Assembly (NCBI GenBank): GCA_021399435.1
Contig: JAJTUP010000022.1
Location: 372,001 to 436,000, forward strand
From: Diaporthe sp. PMI_573
Lineage: Eukaryota > Ascomycota > Sordariomycetes > Diaporthales > Diaporthaceae
Length of the DNA: 64,000 nucleotides
Reading direction: 5' to 3'
Shown in pieces: positions 11,882 through 23,011 of this stretch (its first letter is position 1; the number at the start of each line of letters is the position of its first letter). Both the position numbers and the translations under genes were made by a program. The notes beneath the pieces are model-generated. The model worked only from the letters and a program-made list of their open reading frames with translations. It did no database searches and had not been told where the DNA came from.

Positions 11882-13577
11882 CTAAATACATTCAAATGAC
11901 GCGGCATCATCCGGGTCGGTACCGACAAAGGTCAGCACCTTAGGATACATACACAAGTTGACCGTCCTGGTATCGGTAGAGTTCTTGGTCGCCGGGCCAG
12001 TGCCGGGCAGGAACTCTGGCGCGGTGCCGTTCTCGACCCAGTTAATCAGCGCGTTCAGGACCTGGCTGTTGGGGTCGAACCCCGGTCCGCCGCGGCAGTG
12101 CCCGACTCCAGGCGCGAGGAAGAACCGGTAGTAGTCCTGCACATCCGGGTCCCAAGCCATGACTCGATCGTAGTAGTCGACTGTGCCGTTGTAGGGGATC
12201 AGGCCGTCGTGGGTGCCGTGCCAGGTGATTACCTTTGTGCCACGGGCCTTGAGGTCCGTGAGGTCGACGTTGTTGGTGCCGATGGCTGACGTGTACTCGT
12301 CGACGGCCATGCGGTTGAGACGGTCGAAGTGCTCTTGCGTCAGCCCGGCCGTTGCCAGCTTCCAAGTCGAGTTGCGCTCCAGGAACGCGCCGTACCAGTC
12401 GTCGGCGGCGGAGAAGGGTGTGTACGTGCAGTCGTCCACCGTCGTGCATTTGGGCTGGAACACGCTCGTGAACGGGCCCTCGTGCCCGAACCCATACCAG
12501 AAAAAGTTGCCTGACCCCGTACGTGGCCCGTTCCAAAAGCCATTCACGAACTGAGCCATCTTGTCTGTGATAGTGACGGTACCGTTTGGGTTCGTGCACA
12601 CGACATCCTGGCCGACTATTTCCGAGGCATTGAAGTTGCAAGCGCCCGGGAGGGCGATAATGTTGTCCTTGACGCCATCTAGCTCGTCACAGGCGTCGAG
12701 GGCGGCATTGCTAAAGGCATCGAGGACACACTGGGGAGGCACGACATCTAAAAGTCGTGAATCAGTGATTTTCTCTTTTGCTGTATCAGGCCCACGAAAA
12801 TGGAACGACAATGAACTTACCCAGCAGCTGGGCCAGAAAGCTCGCGTAGCCCGAGGCGGCCTGGAGCTCTGGCCAGTTAAAGGCCGAGCACGAGGCGAGG
12901 ATGCCATCGAAGTGCCCTGGAAATCTCTGGGCCATCATGTGTCCCTGTCGGCCTCCGGTAGAGCACCCGTTCCAGTACGAGTAGACGGGGTCCTTGCCGT
13001 AGTACAGCTTCGTCGCAGCCTTGCCCAGCTTGGCCGCCTCGTCGAGGGCCACCGACGCGAAATCGCTCAGGGCGGGCCAGTTTGTGTTGCCCTCGCTCAA
13101 GAGCCCCCACTGCGCCTGTGTCGTGGTGGCGTTGTGGCCGCCGTCGGTCGAGGAGCTGGTGTAACCCGACGCAACGGGCGCTAGGATCGAGCTGTCGCTC
13201 CCGGCCGTCCACCCGCCGCCGCCGGTCATCATGAAGCGCGAGTTCCATGCCGTCGGGTCGAGAGGCAGGCCGACCCAGGTGTTGACGTTGTCGTTCTGCC
13301 CCGGGTGTGTGTACTGGATCGAAACCTTGCAGAGGTCCACGGCTGAGACGGCCTCGCCGGTCGACGCCGAGATGATCCCGACGCCGACACCGGTGCCCCC
13401 GGACGAGCCCTCGGTTAGAGACTGGTTGCGCAGGACGGCGACATCGAGGGAGAGGATGTTGATATTGCCCAGCGTGAGGGATGCGAAGGTCTCGGCGTTA
13501 CAGGCGGTGGAATTTGCGGCGGTGGCGGCGGTGGCGGCGCCGAGCACCAGAAGAAGTGGTGAAAGAGTGGCTGCCAT
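11882..13577 (-). CDS. Secreted tannase / feruloyl esterase family protein
   Basis: Two exons (13577-12821 and 12747-11882) separated by a 73-bp intron (GTAAGT...TTTTAG) encode 540 residues. Enzymes of this family cleave ester bonds of gallotannins or of feruloylated plant cell-wall polysaccharides outside the cell. The N-terminus is a clear signal peptide (about residues 1-20, hydrophobic LLLVLGAATAATA). The family's CS-D-HC arrangement is complete: Cys205-Ser206 in GCSTGG, Asp433 in THDG, and His469-Cys470 in GHCRGG. The two Cys flank the catalytic Ser and His and are expected to form the characteristic disulfide next to the active site. Several N-glycosylation sequons (N-x-S/T) are present. 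Length is typical of the family. Whether it prefers tannins or hydroxycinnamates cannot be read from sequence. It stands alone, with no neighbouring cell-wall genes. Confidence 0.93.
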
Positions 13578-15515
13578 GGTCGTGAATTATTCAGACCAGA
13601 CTTTGAAAGAATGTATAGAGAACGAGAGAACGTGTGCGCGGTGCAGTGCTACAACATAGGCTCCATCGCGATGAAGCCGGCGAGGGGACTTCCCTTATGT
13701 ATCAGTATGGGCCCCTCGAGCCTATACCCCCTCTCCGGAGCCGACTGCCTCATGGTCGATGTCTGAAAATGTGTATACGCGTAAAGAGGAGACGGATTCC
13801 CACCTGCAATTTCCGCCCTGAGGCGATGCCGCCCTATTTTGAGTGCTGCCCACACCATGTGGAAGAGTATTTACCCAGCCCGTTTGGCAGACTGCGGAGC
13901 TGTGTGTTCCGCCAGATGGAGCCCCGAGCGTTGGTCGAGGAGATACAAGTGGATGGGGCCACGCAATGCGTCCTGTACAAGAGGGAGGAGGACCCGTTGA
14001 TGGCGAGTCAATCATTATGCAACTTGTTGATATTTTGATACCTTTGGCACTATATATGGCCAGTTCAAGTCTTGGGTGTTTGCTCGGGAGAATGACGCCG
14101 CCGTGCTTGGGAGATGCTCCCCGAGCTCCAAGAATTGCCGTCTAGGTTGAGTGTTGCAGGAACATTACATCTATAGAGTGCATTCACTTGATCTATGACC
14201 TAGATAGCCAAATACATGGCGTTTCTTCCAGTGAGAAACCTGAGGGATTCACTACGGCCGATACCATCAAGTGTACATTCATCTAGCTGAGACAGCATGG
14301 TGAGGTTGCATGAAAAGTCTTGCTATAGCCCATAACATCAAGATGTGATAATCAATAGACTGCGAAAATCGTTCCTGTTCTTGAGAAAGCTCACTTCTCG
14401 CGTCAGCAGGAGAGGAGTTGATATTCCGGTCAACGCCTGCTCGAGAGTGGACATGTTACGGGGTGGAAATAAAGTTGGCTTTTGGAACAACTCAAATCTT
14501 CCAGTTGAGCTTAGGCCAAAACAGTCGGCGGAACAATGTCTGCAAGTGTGATTGCACCACATAGTGGGTAGACTTGTCTTGCCCCTGAAGCCATTTAATG
14601 GTTGTGTTGCGCGTCGGGTCAAACCAGTACCAAGAAAATCATGTGGGGCTTATATATCGACTGGAGTCGTCCAGTACTTGTTTGCCCAAAAGGGTAAGCA
14701 AAAAGAGGCTGATCTGACGCTGGACCATGGGATCGGACGCTTAATCATTTAAGCATACATAGGCAGGACCTCTGGATGGGTCCTGTCACCAGTAGTCACG
14801 CCCCGCTTGATCTCCTGTACTCTTATCTTATCTATGCATGCCTTGGCTGTTTAGGACAATGGCTTGCTCCGACCATCATGGGCCACAGCAATTCCGTCAG
14901 TGCAGGTTCTGAACCATGGGAGACCAACAGGCATTGGAAAGTCAAGAAGCGGCGCGGCTAGAGAGATATCAGTGCGCCATATTCTCATTGCTCTTTTACG
15001 CAACCCGTGTCTATCTGCACGCGCAGACGCGGGTCGATTGGAAGCAGAGCCCGGGTTGTGATCCCCAGACGGTCCCAGTTGGGAGAGGGGTGAGCGGCTC
15101 TGAGACTATTATTGTATAGCTTTCAGCCATGGAGGATGTGGTGTCTCGAACAGCGCCCTCGGATATTGCTGTCGCTGTCCAGCTTTGTGGATGCTTACGC
15201 CGTTCAGTGCGTGGCTAACATAGTATAAAGCCATCGGGACGGGACCGGTCAAGGGCAGGGTGCAGACATTCAGCTGTTCTCTTGCCAAGACGTGCCAATG
15301 CTGACCGACAGTGAATGAATGGGCTTTATCGTCTGCAGGAGCTCGCAATGGTGGCCAAAGCAGACGTTTCCAGGTTTTGCTACTTATCACGAGGATTGTT
15401 ATTATCATGAGGATGAGCGGATGCGCAGACAAAGTTGGCAGAACCAGACGAAGAGAGACAGTTTCTGTGGTATTGTATTGCTAGGTTCGAAACGTTATAG
15501 ACGGCAAATCCAAGA

Positions 15516-15535
15516 GGCTGGCTGGCTGGCTGGCT
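15516..15535. repeat. GGCT tetranucleotide microsatellite
   Basis: Five tandem GGCT units, read directly. Confidence 0.9.
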
Positions 15536-16798
15536 GACTGTGGGCGACGAGGATGGCTTGTCCAAGGCGGACGACGGTCGTTGGGGCTTTATGCTTTGGC
15601 GTTACCAAACAAATGGATGCACGCATGACCCAACAACATTTGTATACCAAGGCAGCGTAGCACCGATAGCATGTCAGCTGTTGGGGACTGGGACTGAGCT
15701 GGCCTCATTGGAGCATGGAAAAGCCTGCGAAGAGGGGTGGTGGCATCCCATCCTGCGCACGCTGTGAAACCACACCCGCCCTCATCCTCGGACTGCCGGG
15801 AGGGGAGGATTTGGGAGAGAGAATAGAAAGAGGGGGGGGGGCATGATGAAGGAGGGGAGAGAACAATATTATGATAACTCATCTCGTATTACTGTGCACA
15901 ACAACAGGATGGGCAGAGCATCACATCAGCATCAGGCTGAGCGTCAGGATGGATGGCTCGACTACTGTGCATCCAGAGAAGCTTTCCCAGGACTGATAGA
16001 TAGACATGTCGATTGCATTTCCCCATGTTGAGCAAGCTTTGGTCTAGGTAACAAGCTTGATCATCGCATGTAATCCAAGCAGGGTTGTGCCCTGGCCTAG
16101 CCTGGCCCGGTGCGCAGGGCTGCTGCAACTTGGCCTGGATAAAATGGAGGCTGGTAGTGGAGCTTGGGCCAACTTTGGCATGTTTGGGAGGCCAGCTCGT
16201 GGCGGACGGGGCCCAGAATCGGATCTTTTGCTGGAGCTACTGTAGGGATTGGCAGGGGCCACCCGGGCTCCATTTGTTTATTTTGCCGCTGTCTGCAGCC
16301 CTCACCGCGCCTCGTCATTGGCCAAGGCCTCCATTTCAGGTTGCTGCAGCTGCCCTGCGCCTGGATCCGGGCCTTGGTTTCGATCGACCCCGTCCGGCTC
16401 CTGCTCGCGCACTCGCACTCGTACATAGTCACCCTCGAGTCCACCGTACCGTGCCAGATGGCATCTATTCGCTTGCCGTGAGCCGAGGACAGAGTGTGAG
16501 AGTGTGAGAGTGAGGTCGTCCCTTCCCTCGTTCACTCATTCGCTCCTTCATTGGAGCATCGCTCCATCTGCTGTTCCTGCGATCTGCGCTGTCAAGTGCG
16601 TGCCTGTCTGGCTGCCGGCCTCTCTCTGCCTGTCATTCTCGACAATCATTTTGTTACAATACGTCCTGTTCCCACTTGGCAGCAACCAATCGACCTATCC
16701 TTTTTGTTTGTCGGGTCCTGTCCCTGTCACGCTTTTCTTCCGCCTGTCGATCCGTTCCCTTTCACGTCGAGCCTCGAGGTGAGGTAGCAGACGGTCCG

Positions 16799-16848
16799 AC
16801 AGACAGACGGACAGACAGACATACATACATACGTACATACAGACAGAC
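16799..16848. repeat. GACA / CATA compound microsatellite
   Basis: GACA-type units change into CATA units and back to GACA. It lies about 350 bp upstream of the large gene's ATG, probably within its promoter or leader. Confidence 0.9.
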
Positions 16849-17099
16849 ACGCTTGTTGGCCCCAGCACGCGGTGGTCTAGATACCCCGCAGGCCTTCACA
16901 TGCAAGGCTGTCACCACAGACACCTTCCTTTCGTCCTGTGTTGTTGTGACCTCCGTTGCTCTGCCGTCCCGTTATGACAGCATGTGGTTCTTCTAGGTTC
17001 GTACAACCCTCAACTCCCCTTCTGGACCATTCTCGGTGGGCCGACCATCAACGTCATAAGGCCGTGCTGAACCGACCCACTTCTCTCTCTTCACCGCGC

Positions 17100-17126
17100 A
17101 TGGCGTCCTCCCAAACGGGACATTGA
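17100..17126 (+). promoter_or_regulatory. Upstream ORF 1 (8 codons) of the large gene
   Basis: An ATG followed by seven sense codons and TGA (MASSQTGH), ending 73 nt before the main ATG. If it lies in the mature leader, it could reduce initiation at the main start. Whether transcription begins upstream of it is not known. Confidence 0.4.
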
Positions 17127-17145
17127 CTGTCCAAGACACACATTT

Positions 17146-17181
17146 ATGCCACAAACCAATGGGGATCACAGGTGGTACTGA
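17146..17181 (+). promoter_or_regulatory. Upstream ORF 2 (11 codons) of the large gene
   Basis: ATG to TGA encoding MPQTNGDHRWY, ending 18 nt before the main ATG and in the same frame as it, but closed by its own stop. Together with the preceding small frame it gives a tandem uORF arrangement. Confidence 0.4.
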
Positions 17182-17199
17182 CAAGCTCCAATCTAGAAG

Positions 17200-20100
17200 A
17201 TGGCCCCTGCGAAACCGTCAACCGACGAGGCCAGCAAAGACAAGGACAAACAGCCCATCACTCCGCGCCGCGCCTCGGCCACCAGGAATCCGTCTCCAGG
17301 CACAAAACGATCCGGAAACAATGGCGTCGCCACACCTCCAAACCGCAGAAACTCCGCCCAGACCCCAAAGAGTGCCCCTGCTGCGGCCGGCACTGGGGGA
17401 GTCCGGAAGCCCCCTGTCAAGAAACCTAACGAGCCAAGTCTGCTGGGTGACTTCCTCCTCGGCCGGCCCTCGGCCGCCCGTGTCGCTGCTTCGAAGCGGA
17501 AGAGCCTCGATGCCGCAGCAGTGAGGGCCGAGCTGCACCAGCAGATGCGCCAGGATGCCGTTCGCCGCGTACAGCAGCCTGGCAAGGTCCAGGCTCGCGT
17601 CAAGGCCTGGCAGAAGGCCAACGCCGCCGCCGCAGTGCAAGGAAACCCCGATGACGCTGCCAGCGAGCCGACCGAGGTTGCTATACATGTGGACGCCGAC
17701 AGCGTGACCGAGGAAGATCGTGTCCGTATCAAATCCCGGCAAAAACCCCGGCGAAAATCTGCAACTTCGCCCAAGGCGTCTCCTCTTGGGAAGGTTGAGA
17801 ATAGGAAAGAGACAGCCGCAGAACCGAAGGAAAAGGCGGAACCCAAGGACGCAATACCGGATGATCCGCGCATTAAAGCACCCCCCAAGAAGAGAATAGT
17901 TAGCGATGAACACTGGATGAAGAAAAACAGCGGTAATAACATTCCCAAGGCTGCTGCAGCTGGCAACAAACCGGGAGCAACGGCGGGTCTGGGCCCAAGT
18001 CCGATCCCTAAGGACTTCCTGCAGAAGACGGCCGCACCGGCAAATAAGCAGAACAAGATCAAAGCCTGGGCAAGCAAAGTTGAGCTGCCAGCTTCTCCAG
18101 AGCCTCCCGAGATCCCCAAAGTTGGGATTCCCAAAGCCTCTAAGCCGACGCAAAGATACAACACCAGATGTGGAGAGACAATCACAGTTGAGGAAGCTGC
18201 CAGCGGGGTATCAAGCAACGCGAGGACCCGGAGCAGTAAGGCAGAAGACGATGGCATCAGAATCAAGCCGGTGCGAACGGCCAGCCCCCGAGCTAGTGGC
18301 GACGATGGAATCCGAGTCAGGCCCATCAAGACGGCCCCGCCATTACCGGATGACGGGATCAGAGTGCGCCCTGTTGAACCAGATCGTGCACCTCCTCATT
18401 CAGCTTCTTCGAGGACAGCATCCAAGGAGAAGGGGACTAGGGTGCCTAGCGCAAGACGGGACCGATCGCCGTCTGCGAGGATCGAAGTTATCGAAGAGCC
18501 GGAAACAGACATCGAGACTACCCCTACGAGGAAGTCAAAGTCCCGAGTGCCACCCAGAAGGATGCGTAGTGCTTCGGGCCCAGCTCTGACTGTGAACGAC
18601 ACAGCCACCACTCAGACTGGGACCTTGTCCGATGATGACCGGTCATGGACAAGCGAGGATTCAGCGTCGCAGGACGACTCTGACAGGCCATCGAGTGCTC
18701 CCGCAAAGTCTCTCGCGGAAGTGCCATTCGGCTACTCGGCTTTCAGCGAGCTTGACTTGCCGGTAGGGGCGGACCACCACCACATCAGGCGACCGAAGGC
18801 GCAGAGGACCTCGAGCTTCAAGGCTGTGCCCAAAGCTTTCAAAAAGATTGTGTCAGGAGCGAAGGAGATCGTACATGAGCGGGTCGACCCACCTAAGCCA
18901 GTCACAAACCAGCCACCGAGTATCGAAAGCTGGCTCAACGGGACAGTTGATCCGTTCGTTGACAAGTCTGCACCCCAGACAACACCCGTCGAGAAGCCCG
19001 TCGAGAAACCTGCGCGGAGAAAAGTGTCAACGGAGTTGCCGCCAAAGAAAGAAGCTGTCACATCTCCCGCACAACAGCAAGACTCCGAGGATTCGAGCAG
19101 GGTCGACGACGATAGTCAAACAGAGGTGCCAGAGAAGCCCACAGAGCCACGTTCAAGTCCTTCGGCAGGGCTGAAGAGGAGCAAGGCTACTAGAGCTGGT
19201 TCTTCTCCCTTGAAAAGTCCTGTCAAGAGACCTTTGCGCGAGACTCTGAATAACCTCTTCAGGGGAGAGTCAAGCGGACACAAACTCCCGCCTAAGGCTT
19301 ATTCCAGTTATCAGGACATGGGACCTGAATCGGAGCCCAGCTATATGGATGAGGTTGACGACAATGACGAGCACACACAACATGATGGTCGCCATCATTC
19401 CGCGGAAAGCCGAAGGCGTTCCCCGTCGCCAGAATCATCGTACGTTTCCACAGATGTCAGCAGCAATACCGAGGGCCCATACATGACACCTGCTATTCCC
19501 CAACGAAAACCGCCACCCACAAGTGGATTGCATGAGCTGTCAACTATCGCTTCAGAGGAGTCAGCGAGCACGGTCGGGTCCGAGGCCATGTCGATGCTGT
19601 CAGAAACCACCGTGACGCAGATGACGGGACTTACTAGGTCCACTGCGGCCTCACGGAGAAGTAAAGGCTCGGGATTGAAACGCCGTCTTACAAAGCACTC
19701 AGATCTGGTCTCGGTCCTATCTCTACCGGAGGACAACGATGCCCCAATACGCAACAGAAGCATCAGATCTACGAGCAGTCTCCGGAGGCGGACAAGCAGG
19801 CTGGGAAAGGGCACCGTGGACGACCTCCTGAGAGAGTTTGCCGTCGACGAGGACTTCTATCAGAGAGAATTGAAGACTCTGGTAGATGGCGCCATTCCAG
19901 TCCTCTTGAGCCAAGTAGTTCATGGGAGGCAAGACTACGCTACTGATCTGTTCGGACCTTCAACAGATGGGCAGGCGGACTCGGTGGGGAAGACAGTGGT
20001 CAACATGGGTATTGCCCTGGAGAAGCTCAGAAACCTGCACAAGTGGGCACCGTTGCATGATGTCAACAAAATTTTGAGCTGGCTCTTGACCGCTTACCCC

Positions 20101-23011
20101 GTATATGACAAGTATCTTGATGTTTGGCGACTTGGATTCGAGGGAATTGTTGTGAATCTTGCCCCAGCGCCAGGGAGAGCCGATGACGAAGACTCCTTAG
20201 TTAATGCTATGCCTCGCAATGAGGATGGGGACGTCGTGGACACCAAAGGACAACCTATAGATCTTCAACATCTCCTGACCAGACCAGTGACACGGATCAG
20301 GGGCCTATTGAAGCTCCTCAAGGTAATGTACCCTTGGAATGGCATTCGTGGATGTGTCGGGACTGACTGTTGAACAGAGCGCGGAAGCTTTCGGGAACCA
20401 ACACCCAGATTTGCCAGCGGCGATTGACGACTTCTCAGCCCTCCAGGAAAAGGCACGGAGACGCCATCGTGAGGAGGTTGCTCGCAAGACGGACGAGGAT
20501 GCAATCAATACTGACACAAGCCGATGTTGCGACCTGCGAACATTGAACGTTATGGACCGCATTCTCATTGATCCCAGCAGGCAAGTCAACGCCAAAGACT
20601 ACTTCTCGTTGGATCTCGCCCATTCTAGTGGGCAGAGACTTGAGTGCCGGGTTGAGTTGATTTATCGAGACAAGCCGAAGGACCCGCTTGACCGGGGCGA
20701 CATTCTTATACGAGATATTGGCCATGCAAGATGCTGCCTTTTGTTCCCTCCCATACCAAAGACCGCGATCTCAGCTCGCAGGGGCGAGGAGCCTGGCGCC
20801 CTAGTCGTGATGGTCCGTGGCAGACACAATGGAAAAGAGTGGTACGAAGTGTTCACGCTGTCCACCGATCTCGAAGACCAGGTCTTGGACTGGCTAGAGA
20901 TACTAGGCACAAACCCACTGCCACCGGCCACAACTCGCCCTCTGATGGAAGACATCCCCCAGCTCGACTCGTCCAAATCAGATGTCTCTGTTCCCTTGGG
21001 CGAGCGAACAAGCACAGGCCCGACCAGACGGCGCAAGTCTCACGAACCTCGCTTGACCGCATCACACACTTCCAACGAGGTCGAGGACCGACCAAAGAGC
21101 AAAACACCGAGCCGCTACCACTCACGTCATGCAAGCTCCCCTACTACTCCGATTACACCGACATCAGCGACATCGAATCCTCTGGGCAGCGAGTCCCCAG
21201 AGAGGACTCCGACTCGAACGTCTCTTCCGGCGACGGCTCGGCCCCACTCCCTCCCAACAACGCCGCTGCGGGAGGACATGCGTCCGGAGGCCAGGAAACT
21301 TACCAAGTCGCCCCCGAACAACAAGCCCTTCCGTGAAGATGGGGCTCCTCCACCTCCGGTTCACCGCACTTTCTCTTCCGAGAAGTCCCCGGCCCTTGGC
21401 CCGCCAGTGGACCTCAATCCTCCTTCTGCCACGAGAATCAGGCGCCGTGGCTCATCGCCTCTCAAACACGAATACCGTCCATCTGACGTCTCCTCTGATT
21501 CGTCGGAGACTGAGAGCGACTCGGCTTCGGACGTCGAATCCTCCAGCGATGAAATCGATGAGGCCGATGTGCCAGACACTCAGCCGGCCATCAGTATCAA
21601 GCAGGAATCAGAGATAACAGGCGCTGAGACCGTCGTATCTGACAATAGTATTGCCCCTTCGCAGTCGGCTTCTCAAGTTGGTCTTTACGGGCGACTTGGC
21701 CCGGGAGGTGCCAAGGAGCCCGAGTACATTATTAAGACCATCGCGGCGATCTCGTATTGGTCCAACAAGAAGGGCCAATGGACAGAAGCTCTGATTGAGC
21801 CGTGCTCCATCAACATTACCCCGGGCCTCATTGAGGCTTACCCGCTTGCTTCGCACTCTATTTCTGGTCCAGGAGCACTAAATTCGTCCGGCTCATCCGA
21901 GCTTAACGACTCCGACCCTGCTCGCACACATCCCTTGATAGCACTTGAGCTGACTCCAATCGTAATGATTCGCCAGAGTACGGCCCTTGACCTTGAGGTC
22001 CGCTCACCGGTCCGCCCATACTGCAAACTCTCACAAATTGATGCCAAGATATTCCGCTTCCGCGCACTCTCACCCAACGAGAGCACGGAACTCTACCAGG
22101 CTGTCCACAAAGCCCGCCTCAACAACGCAAAATACAGGGCTTTGGAGGAGGAGTCCCGGTTTCGTGCCTTTGGGCAACCTCAGGAAGCCCAACAAGGCCC
22201 GGAGTCGCAGTCAAGCAGCAGTAACCGGCGTGGCTTGTTCGGTAGGAAGAATAGCTACCGTGCTTCGACTCGCGCTCCGTCTCAGTCCTTGTCTCAATCT
22301 CAGGGCACGTCATCCAGTATTTCGGCGCCATCCTTGCTCAAACGTCTGACCGGCACCGGCAATCTTTCCTTCAACATCAACAAATCATACGTCGACCGTC
22401 ACAGCCGCCCCAACTCCGCGATGGGTGGAGCAGGCTCCTTGTACACGAGCAGCTCCTCTTCAGCTGATGGCATGACAACCCCGCGATCCCCATCAGTGTC
22501 GCTGGCAGAAACCGGCCGCACCCAGGTTTTGGGCAGCGACAACCTCAGAATCCGTTGCCATTTACTCGTCACATCGTCGAAATGGGAGGATCACGGCAAT
22601 TGCAACCTACAGATCACACGGCCGCCTCCCGGAATGCGGCAGGAACTGAGGATCAAGCACGGCATGGAAAAGCGCGTGATCGTGACCAAGATCCCTAAGA
22701 AGTCGTTTGGTTTCGGATCATCCAACCCCGAGAAAGACAAGCCCTTGATCGTGCTGGACGTTGTGCTCGGGTCAAAGTGCTTCAGCCGACTGGGAAGCCG
22801 GGGCATCATCCTCAACGTGTGGGAGGAGGTGCGCGATGAGGACAACAATGTCGGCCTCGCGCCGAAGACAGGTGGCCTGTCGGGCAAGGTCACCAAATGG
22901 TGCTTCCAGTGCAGCAACGCCATGGAGGCGAACTGGATATTCGGGCTGGTGGCCCAGGAGGTCAACATCGGCCTCGGCGATCCTTTGCTGCCGAATGGTC
23001 CAATGTGGTAA
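17200..23011 (+). CDS. Very large fungal protein with DH-like helical region and PH-like C-terminal regions
   Basis: Two exons (17200-20322, 20378-23011) joined across a 55-bp phase-0 intron (GTAATG...AACAG) give 1,918 residues. The start ATG is in good context (AGAAGATGG). Residues 1 to about 860 are disordered, rich in Pro/Ser/Lys/Arg, with three DDGIR[IV][KR]P repeats near 350-395. From about 874 a helical segment (DDLLREFAVDEDFYQRELKTL) resembles the first conserved helix of Dbl-homology RhoGEF domains. It continues to a beta-rich PH-like part (about 1095-1210) containing LRTLNVMDRILID and ending at an ...VFTLSTDLEDQVLDWLEIL helix. After another disordered stretch, the last ~160 residues form a second PH/EVH1-like region with a C-terminal helix (KWCFQCSNAMEANWIFGLV). 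I know related long proteins in other filamentous fungi but not a settled function. A Rho-GTPase or cell-polarity role is inference from the DH/PH resemblance only. Confidence 0.85.
18247..18380 (+). repeat. Three-copy DDGIR protein repeat inside the large gene
   Basis: DDGIRIKPVRT, DDGIRVRPIKT and DDGIRVRPVEP lie 17-21 residues apart at about residues 350-395. It is a short linear motif repeated in a disordered region. The codons differ between copies, so this is not a recent DNA duplication. Confidence 0.85.

Larger units (their letters stand above)
13578..17199. other. Gene-free stretch and leader of the large downstream gene
   Basis: The left end is the tannase promoter. No gene is supported between about 13.7 and 16.5 kb, where there is a GGCT array at 15516-15535 and a G-run near 15829-15840. 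From about 16.5 kb the sequence turns pyrimidine-rich and carries a GACA/CATA microsatellite and two small upstream reading frames. This is consistent with a long 5' leader, possibly with a leader intron, of the gene starting at 17200. Confidence 0.45.

Noticed and set aside
17193..18329. 378-codon open frame on the minus strand
   Set aside because: It lies entirely antisense to the first exon of the large gene. Its low-complexity translation mirrors that gene's codon bias and has no family motif.
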